From assembly GCF_003569045.1 (NCBI RefSeq), contig NZ_BFCB01000002.1:1283506-1347505 (forward strand): a stretch of 64,000 nucleotides of DNA, given 5' to 3'. Source of the DNA: Aggregatilinea lenta. Its GTDB lineage: Bacteria; Chloroflexota; Anaerolineae; Aggregatilineales; Aggregatilineaceae. The notes below the pieces were generated by a model. The model worked only from the letters and a program-made list of their open reading frames with translations. It did no database searches and had not been told where the DNA came from. Positions 25,445-35,410 of this stretch are shown in pieces. Positions within the stretch are counted from its first letter, which is position 1; each line of letters begins with the position of its first letter. Both the position numbers and the translations under genes were made by a program.

Positions 25445-27964
25445 CTAGCACTCGCTGAAGCCGCAGCTATAGCACTTGCGGCAGCCTTCCTCGTTGACCA
25501 ACGTCGCCGCGCCGCACTCCGGGCACAGATCGCCGAGTTTCATCGGCAGCGCGAGCTGCTTGTCGGAGATCACGTGCGCCGCTTCACCATCACCCGCCGC
25601 CTCGCTGGTTTCGTCCAGGTACTCCTGGAGCACCTGCGCGATGCCGTCCGGCAGACTGCCGACACGCGCCGGGCCAAACCCGATCGCGCGTCCGCCGCCG
25701 ATACCGCTCAACTGGCGCACGACTTCCTTCAGGCGATCGCGCGAGGTCACCGGCGAGGCCAGCCGCAGCACGTACGATACCAGCCGTCCGAGCGCCTCGG
25801 ACACCGCCGCCGTCTCCGACCCGGCCTTCGCCGTGTGCAGGAAGACCTCGAACGGGTGCCCTTCGCCATGACCGTTTTCGTTGACGGTGACGTACGTCCC
25901 GCCCAGCGGCGTGTCGACGCGATACGTCCGACCCGTCAGGCTGCGCGGGCGCGGCTTCTTCGTCTCGGCAAACAGCGTCGTCTGGATCACTGGCGTCGAG
26001 TCGATGTCGATGGGTGCTGGCAGATCGTCCTGCTTCTTCCTGGCCGTCTCCGCCGTTTCGAGCACGACCGTCTCGCGGCTGCCCGTCACGTAGACCGTCA
26101 GGCCCTTGCAGCCCAGCCGCCAGCCAAGCAGGTACGCGTCGGCCACGTCCTGTTCGGTCGCGCCTTCGGGGAAGTTACACGTCTTGGAGATCGCGTTGTC
26201 GGTAAACGCCTGCAGCGCGGCCTGCATGCGCACGTGTTCCTCGGCGCTGACGTCGCTGCTGACCACGAACACGCGGCGGATGTGCTCCGGCACTTCGTCG
26301 ATGGTCTGGCACGTGCCGGATTCGTTGACCTGTTCCACCACTCGCTGAATCGTCTCGTCGTCCAGGCCCGCGTTACGCAGCGCGCGCTCGAACAGCGGGC
26401 TGGTGTACTGCAAGGTCAGGCGCTGGCCCTGGTCGTTGACGTAACGCATGTACGCCAGCGCGAAGACCGGCTCGCAGCCGTAGCCCTCGCAGCCCGCCAC
26501 GGTCGAGATCGTACCGGTCGGTGCGACCGTCGTCTGCGCGCCGTTGCGAATACCGTACTGCCGGATGCCGTCCACAATCTCGGCCCAATCCAGCACGGGA
26601 CGGCCCCAGTCGTGCACGTAGTCCACGATCGGCGCGGGCGGCTGCCACTGCAGGTCGTTCGGGTCGTAGATGCTGCCCTCAATCGCCAGGAACGGCCCGT
26701 GCAGGCGCGACAGCTCGACGCTGGTGCGCATCGAGTGGAAGCGCACGAATTCCATCACCTGGCTGGCGAACTCCTGCCCTTCGACCGAGCCGTAACGCAC
26801 GCCCAGCGAGTACATCATGTCCGCGAGGCCCATAATGCCCAGCCCGATGCGGCGTACGCGGTGCGCGGCCTCTTCCAGTTCCGGCACGGCGGGCACGTAG
26901 GCGTTGGAGGACACCACGTCGTCCAGGAAGCACGTCGCGGTCTCAATCGATTTCCGCAGATGCTCCCAATCAACCTGCCCGTCATCCGTCATGTGGTTGG
27001 CAAGGTTGATCGATCCCAGGCAGCAGTTCTCATACGGACCCAAAAACTGTTCGCCGCAAGGATTGGTTGACTCAAGTGTGTATAGATTACTTACAGGGTT
27101 ATCTCGGTTCGCCGCGTCCAGGAACAACACGCCCGGCTCGCCGTTGTAGTGCGCCTGCTTCACGATCATGTCGAACAGATCGCGTGCGCGGACCGTTTCC
27201 CACACCTGCCCGTCACGGGGATTGATCAGGTCAAAATCGCCGTCCTGCTCAACCGCGCGCATGAAGTCGTCGGTGATGCCCACGGAAATATTGAAGTTGG
27301 TGATCTGGTTTTCGTCCGTCTTGCAGGTGATGAACTCGCGGATGTCGGGATGGCTGACATTCAGCACGGCCATATTCGCGCCGCGCCGTGACCCTCCCTG
27401 CGCGATCTCGCCGAATGCCTGGTCATAGACGCGCAAAAATCCCACCGGGCCCGTCGCCTTGCCGTTCGAGGAACGCACCACGGCCCCCTTGGGGCGCAGG
27501 CGGCTGAAGGCAAACCCGTTGCCGCCACCCGTCTGCTGGATCAGCGCGGCGTCGCGCAGCGTTTCGAAGATCCCCGACCCCGTGCGGCCCATGTCGTCGT
27601 CAATCGGCAGCACGAAACACGCCGCCAGCTGGCCGAGCGGCGTCCCCGCCCCGGTAAAGGTGGGACTGTTGGGGAAGAAATTCAAGCCTGTCAATAAATC
27701 ATAATAGCGTCTGGCCGCGGCCTCGACATTCTCCCCATACGCGGCTTCAGCCTTCGCCACGTGGTAGGCCACACGCCAGAACATTTCCTGCTCATTCTCT
27801 ACCGGCTGACCATCCGCGCCGCGCCGCAAATAGCGCTTGCGCAGCACTGTACGCGCGTTGTCTAAGAGCGGAATTTCGCGCTGGAGGTCGGGCGGCAGCG
27901 GCACTTTCTGAAAACCATTCGCACGCGGATCGACGGTCTTGGAAACTTTACCCGCCCTGGCCAT
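25445..27964 (-). CDS. nrdJ: adenosylcobalamin-dependent (class II) ribonucleotide reductase
   Basis: Reduces ribonucleotides to deoxyribonucleotides with a radical generated from adenosylcobalamin. It has 839 residues from the ATG at 27964, preceded by AGGAG at good spacing. Landmarks: N-terminal redox Cys in LAACFVLP, the [13 protein letters not shown] and [12 protein letters not shown] segments, the active-site NPCGEQ, and the partner Cys in [16 protein letters not shown]-type domain ([20 protein letters not shown]) follows, and the C-terminus is a CxxC...CxxC zinc-ribbon-like tail that supplies reducing equivalents in this family. It lies 161 bp downstream of nrdR on the same strand. I saw no cobalamin riboswitch in that gap. 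Confidence 0.96.
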   Translation of the reverse strand: MARAGKVSKTVDPRANGFQKVPLPPDLQREIPLLDNARTVLRKRYLRRGADGQPVENEQEMFWRVAYHVAKAEAAYGENVEAAARRYYDLLTGLNFFPNSPTFTGAGTPLGQLAACFVLPIDDDMGRTGSGIFETLRDAALIQQTGGGNGFAFSRLRPKGAVVRSSNGKATGPVGFLRVYDQAFGEIAQGGSRRGANMAVLNVSHPDIREFITCKTDENQITNFNISVGITDDFMRAVEQDGDFDLINPRDGQVWETVRARDLFDMIVKQAHYNGEPGVLFLDAANRDNPVSNLYTLESTNPCGEQFLGPYENCCLGSINLANHMTDDGQVDWEHLRKSIETATCFLDDVVSSNAYVPAVPELEEAAHRVRRIGLGIMGLADMMYSLGVRYGSVEGQEFASQVMEFVRFHSMRTSVELSRLHGPFLAIEGSIYDPNDLQWQPPAPIVDYVHDWGRPVLDWAEIVDGIRQYGIRNGAQTTVAPTGTISTVAGCEGYGCEPVFALAYMRYVNDQGQRLTLQYTSPLFERALRNAGLDDETIQRVVEQVNESGTCQTIDEVPEHIRRVFVVSSDVSAEEHVRMQAALQAFTDNAISKTCNFPEGATEQDVADAYLLGWRLGCKGLTVYVTGSRETVVLETAETARKKQDDLPAPIDIDSTPVIQTTLFAETKKPRPRSLTGRTYRVDTPLGGTYVTVNENGHGEGHPFEVFLHTAKAGSETAAVSEALGRLVSYVLRLASPVTSRDRLKEVVRQLSGIGGGRAIGFGPARVGSLPDGIAQVLQEYLDETSEAAGDGEAAHVISDKQLALPMKLGDLCPECGAATLVNEEGCRKCYSCGFSEC

Positions 27965-28125
27965 ACCCCTCTCCTTTACCCCTACATAATGACGATAAAC
28001 CCAGAACACGTGTGCGCTTTTTCCATGCCGGAGCAAACACACAGCCGAGGTCCTGCGTAAATAGAGCGCGAAGGACCTTGATCGTCGCACTGACGGCGAT
28101 CAGCTTTGACGTGCTAAACTGCTTG

Positions 28126-28746
28126 TTACGCTGGCTCTAAACCGCGATCCGGTACGGATGTTGGTGGCTCCGGATCGCTCCCACCCGACGAGGAAGCGGT
28201 TGTACGCTCAGACTCCTTCGCCGCTGCAACAGCAGCATCGATCACCAGCTCGATCGGCGACGACTCTGAGGTCCCGTTCCCTGCCTTGACGTTCTGGTCC
28301 CCCAAAAGGGTATCCAGCATGTCACGTACGCTGGCCAAGTTATCCAGCCCTAAATAAACAATGGCATAACGAATGTAAGCGATCGGGTCGAGGTTCTTCA
28401 GGCCCTCGATCACCATGTCGCCCACAACCCGGCTCGGCACTTCGTCCCGGCCCATGTTCTGTAAATGCGCCTCGATGCGATCGGCCAGGCTGCTGATGCC
28501 CGACGCCGCGATAGGGCGCTTGGCGCACGAAATTTGGATGCCTCGAATGAGCTTCTCGCGGTCGTACGCTTCGCGCTCCCCATTGGTCTTGATCAACAGA
28601 GGCGTCGAGCGAATGACACGCTCGAACGTGCTGAACCGCCGGCCACAAACTTTGCATTCCCGGCGGCGACGAATCCCCTCAGCCGTACCACGTGAAGTGT
28701 CCACAACAAATGAATCATTTTCCGCGTCACAATACGGGCATTTCAT
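28126..28746 (-). CDS. nrdR: transcriptional repressor NrdR
   Basis: Zinc-ribbon/ATP-cone repressor of ribonucleotide reductase genes. It has 206 residues from the ATG at 28746. The zinc ribbon has CPYC at residues 3-6 and CKVC further on, followed by GRRFSTFERV; the ATP-cone begins at KTNGEREAYDREKLIRGI and senses ATP/dATP. Typical NrdR proteins are about 150 residues; this one carries an extra C-terminal tail of about 55 residues rich in Ser, Pro and Glu whose role is unknown. Its position between ftsZ and nrdJ fits direct control of nrdJ. Confidence 0.95.
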   Translation of the reverse strand: MKCPYCDAENDSFVVDTSRGTAEGIRRRRECKVCGRRFSTFERVIRSTPLLIKTNGEREAYDREKLIRGIQISCAKRPIAASGISSLADRIEAHLQNMGRDEVPSRVVGDMVIEGLKNLDPIAYIRYAIVYLGLDNLASVRDMLDTLLGDQNVKAGNGTSESSPIELVIDAAVAAAKESERTTASSSGGSDPEPPTSVPDRGLEPA

Positions 28747-28789
28747 TGCGAACTCTCTTCTGCTTTTACCACTATCTGTATGACGATCG

Positions 28790-28890
28790 ATTGTACCAAA
28801 TTTGAGGAAAAGAAGTTTATCCACCCCTTAACTTATCCCACTTAACCCCCACATCTGGCGGTTATCCCACACACACCGTCCCATATATGG
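28790..28890 (-). promoter_or_regulatory. nrdR promoter region with repeated GTGGGATAA-type motifs
   Basis: On the minus strand a TACAAT -10 box (28795-28790) lies about 45 bases before the nrdR ATG. Upstream are GGTGGATAA (28825-28817), GTGGGATAA (28841-28833) and GTGGGATAA (28870-28862), all in the same orientation, then the palindrome CCATATATGG (28881-28890). The motifs resemble DnaA boxes (TGTGGATAA), two of them with one extra G. The AT-centred palindrome could be part of an NrdR box. Both readings are hypotheses. Confidence 0.5.
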
Positions 28891-29078
28891 TGGTAACAGG
28901 GGTTCAAACTGTAACATGATGACGTACTCTAGTATATAGTACCCGGGTCCTATTTATGTTTCATGTTTGTTTGAAAAAAGGGGTCTGGAGACCAGACGCA
29001 GTGCCGCCCAACTCGAGCAGAAAAGGCCACCTCACTCAAGCTGGGCGACAACAGGGTGTCAGGAGATTTTAGGCGTGC

Positions 29079-29134
29079 ATATCCCACCGCAAGACCGGCA
29101 TCGGGCGCGCGTCTGCGCGTCAGAAGTGGGATAT
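29079..29134. repeat. long inverted repeat after ftsZ
   Basis: ATATCCCAC (29079-29087) and GTGGGATAT (29126-29134) form a perfect 9-bp inverted repeat enclosing 38 bases, which themselves can form a GC-rich hairpin. It begins 9 bases after the ftsZ stop. The arms repeat the GTGGGATA motif found near the nrdR promoter. No T-tract, so not an ordinary terminator. Confidence 0.6.
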
Positions 29135-29142
29135 AAACACGG

Positions 29143-30345
29143 CTAGCGGCGACGCAAAAACGCCGGAATGTCCAGATCGTTCGTGTCGTAGACCCGCGAC
29201 GTGAATTCCTCATCCACCTTGCGCGAGGCTGGCTGCTGTTGAGGGGACGCGTCGGTTTCCTCGTCCATCACCTCAGGCGCAGCGGGCCGGGCAGGTTCCG
29301 CCGGGGTCGCAGGCCGGGCAGCCGGGCGCTGCGTGCCGCCCGCCCCCGTGCGACCGCGTGCATCGACCGGACGCCGCGTGCTGACGCGCGTATGGTCGAA
29401 GCCCGTCGCGATCACGGTCATGCGGACTTCGTCGCCCATGTTTTCGTCAATGACAGCACCGAAGATCAGGTTGACATCCGCGTGCGCCGTTTCCTTGATG
29501 ATGGCTGCCGCTTCGTTGACCTCGAACAGGCTGAGGTCTGGGCCGCCGGTGATGTTGAACAGGATGCCGCGCGCACCATCGATGGTGACGTCGAGCAAGC
29601 TGCTGCTGATCGCCTCTTCCGCCGCCGTCCGGGCGCGATCCTCGCCGCTGGCGCGACCCACGGCCATCAGCGCCGCGCCGCCCTCGGACATGATCGTGCG
29701 GACGTCCGCGAAGTCGAGGTTGATCAGACCGGGCACCGTGATCAGCTCGGAGATGCCCTGAATACCCTGGCGCAGCACGTCGTCAGCCATACCGAATGCG
29801 TCTTGCAGGCTGGCGCGCTTATCGACGATTTGCAGCAGACGGTCGTTAGGGATCACGATCAGGGTATCGACCTGGCTCTTCAGCGCTTCGATCCCCGCCT
29901 CTGCGGACTGGATGCGGCGCGCACCTTCGAAGGTAAACGGGCGCGTCACGACGCCGATGGTCAGCGAACCAAGTTCCTTAGCGACCTGGGCCACCACAGG
30001 CGCGCCGCCGGTCCCGGTTCCCCCACCCATCCCGCATGTAATGAAGACCATGTCTGCGCCGCGCAGCACTTCGTACAGCTCGTCCGAGCTTTCCTCGGCA
30101 GCTTTACGCCCGATTTCGGGATTGCCGCCCGCGCCCAGGCCGCGCGTCAGCTTGTCGCCGATGCGAACCCGCGTTTTGGCCTTGCTTAACAATAGCGCCT
30201 GAGCATCTGTATTGATGCCGATAAACTCGACGCCCCCCAGGCCCTCTTCAATCATGCGGTTGACGGCATTGTTCCCGCCACCGCCGATCCCGATTACTTT
30301 AATATTGGCAAAATTGTCGCCACCCACCGGCAGTGTATCGGCCAT
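29143..30345 (-). CDS. ftsZ: cell division protein FtsZ
   Basis: Tubulin-like GTPase that forms the division ring. It has 400 residues from the ATG at 30345, which has a perfect AGGAGG at ideal spacing. Conserved features: N-terminal [17 protein letters not shown], tubulin signature [13 protein letters not shown] (about residue 105-117) and [12 protein letters not shown] Pro/Ala/Thr-rich linker of about 70 residues leads to a C-terminal conserved tail [11 protein letters not shown], the docking site for FtsA in other bacteria. It follows ftsA after 213 bp and precedes nrdR. Confidence 0.98.
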   Translation of the reverse strand: MADTLPVGGDNFANIKVIGIGGGGNNAVNRMIEEGLGGVEFIGINTDAQALLLSKAKTRVRIGDKLTRGLGAGGNPEIGRKAAEESSDELYEVLRGADMVFITCGMGGGTGTGGAPVVAQVAKELGSLTIGVVTRPFTFEGARRIQSAEAGIEALKSQVDTLIVIPNDRLLQIVDKRASLQDAFGMADDVLRQGIQGISELITVPGLINLDFADVRTIMSEGGAALMAVGRASGEDRARTAAEEAISSSLLDVTIDGARGILFNITGGPDLSLFEVNEAAAIIKETAHADVNLIFGAVIDENMGDEVRMTVIATGFDHTRVSTRRPVDARGRTGAGGTQRPAARPATPAEPARPAAPEVMDEETDASPQQQPASRKVDEEFTSRVYDTNDLDIPAFLRRR

Positions 30346-30438
30346 TTACCTACCCTCCTAACGAACCCTCGATGTTTTACGCCGCCGGACGTATGGTGGC
30401 CTCACACAAACCGGCGGTTGCTCCACAGTGTCTGGCGT

Positions 30439-30460
30439 AATGCCGATATTGTACGGCATT
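30439..30460 (-). promoter_or_regulatory. candidate ftsZ promoter inside an inverted repeat
   Basis: In the ftsA-ftsZ gap AATGCCG and CGGCATT form a perfect 7-bp inverted repeat around eight bases. On the minus strand those eight bases contain TACAAT (30453-30448), a good -10 box about 100 bases before the ftsZ ATG. The -35 is weak. It could be a promoter covered by an operator, or a simple hairpin. Confidence 0.45.
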
Positions 30461-30558
30461 TTTAAATGAAAGAAAATCGTTCTATGTTTGATGGTGCTAA
30501 GGGTTTAAAACAAGGGGCGTTAAAAATCTGCTTCTCCCCCCTTGATACACAACCCGGT

Positions 30559-31815
30559 CTAGCCTTCGTCCTCTTCGCCGGGCAGCAGGCGGCTAAACGC
30601 GCGCTTGAGCAGGCCGCCAAAGTCCACCCGCGCCTCGCGCGATCCGTTCTTGTGCAGGTTGCGGCGGCGCTCATCTTCAAGATCCATGATCAGGCCCAGT
30701 TTGAGCAATCCTACGCTGGTACTGTAGGCGGGACTTTTCAGCGCCTCGACCATGCCGGTGATGTTATCCGGCTGGGCGATCCGCACCGGCACGTTCAGTG
30801 TTTCCGCCGCCACCTGGCGCATACCCGGCAGCAGGCTGCTGCCCCCGGTCAGCACGATTCCCGCCCGCAGCAGCGAGTCGTAGCCGCTGCGCTTGGCTTC
30901 TTTCATGATCAGCTCGAAGATCTCGGCCACGCGCGCGTTGATAATATGCACCAGATCCGCGCGCTGGACCTTGCTGGGCAGCTCCTCGCCGAACGGCTGA
31001 ACCGGGAATGCCTCCAGCGGGCTGATCGCCTGCAGGTCGGCATGGCCGTGCTCCAGTTTGACCGCCTCGGCCAGCTCGAACGGCAGGTGCAGGCCGTGCG
31101 CGATATCGTTGCTGATGTGCTGCCCGCCCACGGCGATCACCGCCGTGTGCCACACCGCGCCGTCCACGAACATGGCGATGTCAGTCGTACCGCCGCCGAT
31201 GTCCACCACCATCACCCCGGCTTCGCGCTCGTTTTCGGTCAGGATCGCGTCGCCCGCCGCCAGCGGGTTCAGAATGAAGCGATCGACGTACACCCCTGCC
31301 GCCTCGATGCACTTTTCGAGGTTCTGGATGCTGGCCGTCGCCGCCGTGATGATATGCGCTTCGACTTCGAGCCGGAAGCCGAGCATGCCGATTGGACTGC
31401 GCAGCCCGGTCTGCTCGTCGAGCGTGTAGTTACGCGGGATCACGTGCAGCACTTCGCGCCCGTGAGGCAAGGACACCGCCCGTGCCGCATCCATCGCGCG
31501 CGACAGGTCGTTGTACTGCACGCCGCGCTGGTTGGACACGCCCACCACGCCGGTGCTGTTGACCGACTCGACGTGGCTGCCCGCCAGCGAGACGAACGCT
31601 CGGCCAATCTCGTAACCGCTGGTCCGCTCTGCCTTGTGCACCGACGACGAAATCGCGCCGCTGAGGGCGTTCACATCGACGACGGCACCTTTGCGCATCC
31701 CGTGCGACGGCTCAATCCCCACGCCCAGCACGTGAATATCGGCTTCACGAACTTCCCCCACAATGGTACACACCTTGGTGGTACCTACGTCAATCCCTAC
31801 AACCAGTTCGCCCAT
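30559..31815 (-). CDS. ftsA: cell division protein FtsA
   Basis: Actin-like ATPase that tethers FtsZ to the membrane. It has 418 residues from the ATG at 31815, 8 bases after ftsQ; an upstream GTG at 31842 would overlap ftsQ. Motifs: phosphate 1 VVGIDVGTTKVCTIV, phosphate 2 VMVVDIGGGTTDIAMF, and the adenosine motif VLTGGSSLLPGM. The C-terminus ends with a basic/hydrophobic segment (GGLLKRAFSRLLPG) suited as a membrane-targeting amphipathic helix. Confidence 0.97.
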   Translation of the reverse strand: MGELVVGIDVGTTKVCTIVGEVREADIHVLGVGIEPSHGMRKGAVVDVNALSGAISSSVHKAERTSGYEIGRAFVSLAGSHVESVNSTGVVGVSNQRGVQYNDLSRAMDAARAVSLPHGREVLHVIPRNYTLDEQTGLRSPIGMLGFRLEVEAHIITAATASIQNLEKCIEAAGVYVDRFILNPLAAGDAILTENEREAGVMVVDIGGGTTDIAMFVDGAVWHTAVIAVGGQHISNDIAHGLHLPFELAEAVKLEHGHADLQAISPLEAFPVQPFGEELPSKVQRADLVHIINARVAEIFELIMKEAKRSGYDSLLRAGIVLTGGSSLLPGMRQVAAETLNVPVRIAQPDNITGMVEALKSPAYSTSVGLLKLGLIMDLEDERRRNLHKNGSREARVDFGGLLKRAFSRLLPGEEDEG

Positions 31816-31823
31816 GACCGCGT

Positions 31824-32792
31824 CTACTCGTTTTCCCGCCACAACACATTGAGATAAGGCCGGTCCGGCGAACTCACGTCCACCTCACCCGGCTGCAATC
31901 CCTGTGCCTTGATCACCTGCTCTTCAATCTGAGCGTATACCAGGAGCTTGGTGTCGATGTTCGACCCGTCGCCGAACCAGATCGTCCAGCCCCCGCCGTG
32001 CCGGTAGCCCAGCCCCTTCACCGGGTCGTACAGCAGCACGTTGATGTTCGGATAGCGCTTGCGCAGCAGCAGCGCGCCATCAACCACCGTCTGCGGGATG
32101 CGTGACCCCACGCCGATCGGGTCTTCGGTTTCGTCCGCCACGATGCGCAGCAGGTCGGGACGGTCCTCGCGCTGTTTCATCACGATGCCATTCACGTCGA
32201 CCCACACACGCACGCCCTGTTCCCACGTCAGCACCGGCTCGCGCTCGGTAACCAGGATCTGGACCATATTGGGCGGCCAGCCGACCACCACCTGCGCGTC
32301 GGCGATATTGGGCACCTGTTCCAGCCGCTGCGCGACGTCCCCACCGTTGATCCAGAAGACGTGCCGCTGCGCGATGTCGCTGTCACGGAAGATTTCCTCG
32401 CGTGAGAGGTATTTCTCCCCACCGATGGCGACCGAGTTCACGAAAAACGCGTCCGCCGTCAAAAACAGGTACAGGACGATCGACAGCCCTAAAACAATCA
32501 TTCCGGACACGGTACGCCAGCTTAACAGCCGGACCAGAAACAGAGTTCGGCGGCGGTTCGTCACGGCGGGCCGCTGTGCGTCGGCTCGCTGCTGCTTGCG
32601 GACGCGGCGCGCCACACGGCGCTCGGTAACACTAACCGAACCCATCGGCTTGGCCTGGGATCGGGGAAGCATGCGCTGGGGTTCGGCCCGGGAATGTCGG
32701 TGTGACCTGGACTCACCCACCCGCCGGACGTGTGCCCGGCTGGACGAGTCTCGCCGCGAGCGTCGCAGTCTCGTCTTCAACGATGTTTGCAT
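31824..32792 (-). CDS. ftsQ: FtsQ/DivIB-type division protein
   Basis: Bitopic division protein with a POTRA domain that links the septal synthase to the Z-ring. About 322 residues from the ATG at 32792. The first roughly 95 residues are strongly basic and cytoplasmic, longer than in E. coli FtsQ. One membrane helix (VSGMIVLGLSIVLYLFL) follows, then POTRA (NSVAIGGEKYLSREEIFRDS) and the FtsQ beta domain (RVWVDVNGIVMKQR, VVDGALLLRKRYPNINVLLYD). The position between murB and ftsA is the classic one. Confidence 0.9.
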   Translation of the reverse strand: MQTSLKTRLRRSRRDSSSRAHVRRVGESRSHRHSRAEPQRMLPRSQAKPMGSVSVTERRVARRVRKQQRADAQRPAVTNRRRTLFLVRLLSWRTVSGMIVLGLSIVLYLFLTADAFFVNSVAIGGEKYLSREEIFRDSDIAQRHVFWINGGDVAQRLEQVPNIADAQVVVGWPPNMVQILVTEREPVLTWEQGVRVWVDVNGIVMKQREDRPDLLRIVADETEDPIGVGSRIPQTVVDGALLLRKRYPNINVLLYDPVKGLGYRHGGGWTIWFGDGSNIDTKLLVYAQIEEQVIKAQGLQPGEVDVSSPDRPYLNVLWRENE

Positions 32793-33016
32793 CACATTGC
32801 CAGTCAAGCCCCTGCATCGGACGACGCGGTGACCTGCACGTTCGCTCCCTTGGACAGGTCAGATTGTAAACTACGATGGACGCTTTTCCCACACGTAAAC
32901 CCACTATAATCCAACAGGCCCATACTGCGCAAGCGCAGACCCAGATACACGTTATATAGGGGCCGTAACCGCTCGAAATCGGTATATATTGGGGTCTCTC
33001 GCGGGAAGCCGGGCGT

Positions 33017-33928
33017 TTACCAGTCGCCGATGCATTCGATTTCAAGCGCCAGCGCGACGCCGAACCGCGCCTCGACAGCGGCCTGGGCGTGCTCGATCAG
33101 CGCGCGGTAATCGCTCGCGGTGCCCTGCCCGGTGTGCACGAAGAAGTTGGCATGCACGGGGGAAATCTGCACGCCGCCGATGGCGAAGCCCTTCAGCCCC
33201 GCCGCCTCGATCAGGCGTCCGGCATAGTCGCCCGGCGGATTCTTGAAGATGCTGCCCAGGCTGGCGCCTGGGGGCTGGGTCTGCTTGCGGTGCGCCACGA
33301 ATGCGTCCGCGCGGGCATTGAGCGTCGCCGGATCGTGCCCCGGTTCCAGGGCCAGCGTCACGCCCAGCACGACGTAACGGTCCCGCGCACCCTTGAGCGC
33401 GGAATGCCGGTAGGCGTAGTCCATCTGCGCCACGTCCCAGGTGGCCGCGCTCAAATCCGCCGCGTCGAGCAGGGTGACCTCACGCACGATTCCGGCCATG
33501 TCACCGCCGTGCGCCCCGGCGTTGTTGACCACCGCCCCGCCGACCGTACCCGGCACGTTGACCGCCCATTCCAGCCCGGCCAGTCCCTGGCTCATGCAGC
33601 GCCGTCCCAGCGTGGACAGGTTCATGCCGCTGTCCGCCGTCACGGTCCCGTCCTCCGCAATAGCGAAGTCCCTGGCGCGGTTGACGATCACCAGCCCGCG
33701 CAAGCCCGCGTCGGCGGCCAGCACGTTCGCGCCGCCGCCCAGCACCAGCCACGGCAGATTCGCTGCCTGCGCGATCCGCACCGCGTCCACGAGGTCGGCC
33801 CGGCTGCGTACCGCGACCAGCCAGTCCGCCGGACCGCCCAGCCGTGCGACGGTGTAGCGCGCCAATGGCTCATCGCGCCGCAGCGCGTCCCCGAACCGCG
33901 CCTGCAAGGCTGCACCCGGATCGCTCAA
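33017..33928 (-). CDS. murB: UDP-N-acetylenolpyruvoylglucosamine reductase
   Basis: FAD enzyme that reduces UDP-GlcNAc-enolpyruvate to UDP-MurNAc. It has 303 residues with a TTG start that overlaps the murC stop by four bases (TTGA). FAD-binding segments [15 protein letters not shown] and [19 protein letters not shown] are clear. The proton-donor serine lies in [10 protein letters not shown] and the catalytic glutamate near the C-terminus in LEIECIG. The short form of the substrate loop suggests a type II MurB. It is translationally coupled to murC. Confidence 0.96.
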   Translation of the reverse strand: MSDPGAALQARFGDALRRDEPLARYTVARLGGPADWLVAVRSRADLVDAVRIAQAANLPWLVLGGGANVLAADAGLRGLVIVNRARDFAIAEDGTVTADSGMNLSTLGRRCMSQGLAGLEWAVNVPGTVGGAVVNNAGAHGGDMAGIVREVTLLDAADLSAATWDVAQMDYAYRHSALKGARDRYVVLGVTLALEPGHDPATLNARADAFVAHRKQTQPPGASLGSIFKNPPGDYAGRLIEAAGLKGFAIGGVQISPVHANFFVHTGQGTASDYRALIEHAQAAVEARFGVALALEIECIGDW

Positions 33929-35343
33929 CGCAGCGCCTCCCCGCTGCCCGCCGCCAGCGTCGCCAGCAGCCGCCGCCCGATCTCCGGCGCGTCACCCGCA
34001 GAGAGGATCAGCACCACGTCACCGGGCTGCACCTCGCGCGCCAGCGTCTCCGCCGTCGCGCCAAACGCGCCCGTGTAGCGCGCGTCGGGGTGATCGGTGC
34101 GCCGGATCAGGTCGGCCATGCCGCGCGCGTCCAGGCCGGGCGATACCTGCTCGCGCACGGAATACACGTCCGTGACCAGCACGTGATCGGCGCGGCTGAA
34201 GCACCACGTAAAATCGGTCGCCAGCGCACGCAATCGCCCATAGGTGTGCGGCTGCCACACCGCCCACAGGTCGCGCACGCCGGGCCTCTGGCGGTGCGCT
34301 TCGAGCGTGACGCGGATCGCGGTTGGGTGGTGCGCGTAGTCGCTGATCACGGTCACGCCGCCCGCCTGCCCCATCGCCTCGCCGCGCCGCCGCGTGCCCT
34401 GGAAGCTGGCAAATGCCGCCGCGATCGTCTCGAACGGCACGCCCAGGTGGCTGGCGACCGCCACGACCGCCAGCGCGTTCTGCACGTTGTGCTGGCCGTC
34501 CAGCGCCAAATGCACGTTACCTACCACCGAGCCGAACTGCCCGCCGCGCCGCACGTTGAAGCGCATGCCGCCCGCCGGGTCCGGATCGACCTCAGTCGCG
34601 GTCCAGTCGCCGGAAGCCGTGCCGGTCCCGTAGCTGCTCACCGGACCGCCCGTACGCCAGCGCTCCTTGCCCAGCGCAAAGGCCGGTTCGTCGTCCGCGC
34701 AGACCACCAGCAGACCGTCTTGCGGCAGCAGGTGCACGAACGCCTCGAACGCGGCGGCCATCTCGCCCCAGGTCGGGTAGCAGTCGGGATGATCGTGCTC
34801 GACGTTGGTCACCACTGCGATCTTGGGCCGCAAGCCGAGGAACATGCGGTCGTACTCATCGGCCTCGATCACGAACTCCGGCCCGGCCCCGACGCCCGCG
34901 TTGGTCCCGGTGTTCTGCATCACGCCGCCGACGATATACGTCGGGTCGCGGCCCGCCTCGATCAGCGTGTGGGCCAGCAGCGCGGTGGTGGTCGTCTTGC
35001 CGTGCGTGCCCGCCACGGCGATCCCGACGCGGTCGGCCATCAGCGCGCCGAGCAGGTCGCGCCGCCGCAGCACCGGGAGGCCCTGCGCGCGCGCCTCCGC
35101 CGCTTCGGGATTGCTGTCCGGCACGGCGGACGAGATCGCCACCACGTCCGCGCCACGCACGTTGTCCGCCGCGTGGCCTTCGTAAACCGTCACGCCGCTG
35201 GCAGCCAGCTCACGCGTGAGGTCATTGGTATGCAGATCCGATCCGCTGACGACGTAGCCCTGCTGGAGCAGCACGCGCGCGATGGCGGACATGCCAAACC
35301 CGCCGATGCCGATGATATGAATATGCTGGCCGGAATGTAGCAT
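33925..35343 (-). CDS. murC: UDP-N-acetylmuramate-L-alanine ligase
   Basis: ATP-dependent ligase that adds L-Ala to UDP-MurNAc. It has 472 residues from the ATG at 35343; a GTG eight codons upstream is possible. N-terminal Rossmann segment HIHIIGIGGFGMSAIA, ATP loop AGTHGKTTTTALLAHTL (about residue 110), EADEYDRMFL with the Mg-binding acidic residues, and the C-terminal VISDYAHHPTAIRVTLEA. All are typical of MurC. Its stop overlaps the murB TTG. Confidence 0.97.
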   Translation of the reverse strand: MLHSGQHIHIIGIGGFGMSAIARVLLQQGYVVSGSDLHTNDLTRELAASGVTVYEGHAADNVRGADVVAISSAVPDSNPEAAEARAQGLPVLRRRDLLGALMADRVGIAVAGTHGKTTTTALLAHTLIEAGRDPTYIVGGVMQNTGTNAGVGAGPEFVIEADEYDRMFLGLRPKIAVVTNVEHDHPDCYPTWGEMAAAFEAFVHLLPQDGLLVVCADDEPAFALGKERWRTGGPVSSYGTGTASGDWTATEVDPDPAGGMRFNVRRGGQFGSVVGNVHLALDGQHNVQNALAVVAVASHLGVPFETIAAAFASFQGTRRRGEAMGQAGGVTVISDYAHHPTAIRVTLEAHRQRPGVRDLWAVWQPHTYGRLRALATDFTWCFSRADHVLVTDVYSVREQVSPGLDARGMADLIRRTDHPDARYTGAFGATAETLAREVQPGDVVLILSAGDAPEIGRRLLATLAAGSGEALR

Positions 35344-35410
35344 AACAGACGCTTTCTCAAGGTCCACGATGAATCGAGATCACAAAGGAGGAAAAGGCGT
35401 TCGGCTGCCG

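Noticed and set aside
27965-28125. Cobalamin riboswitch before the B12-dependent reductase
   Set aside because: The gap is 161 bp and shows only an imperfect GATCGTCG/CGGCGATC hairpin; no B12-box-like core was found.
30439-30460. Rho-independent terminator between ftsA and ftsZ
   Set aside because: The hairpin is followed by T residues only on the plus strand, where no gene ends; on the minus strand the T-rich part precedes it. It is listed as a promoter/operator candidate instead.
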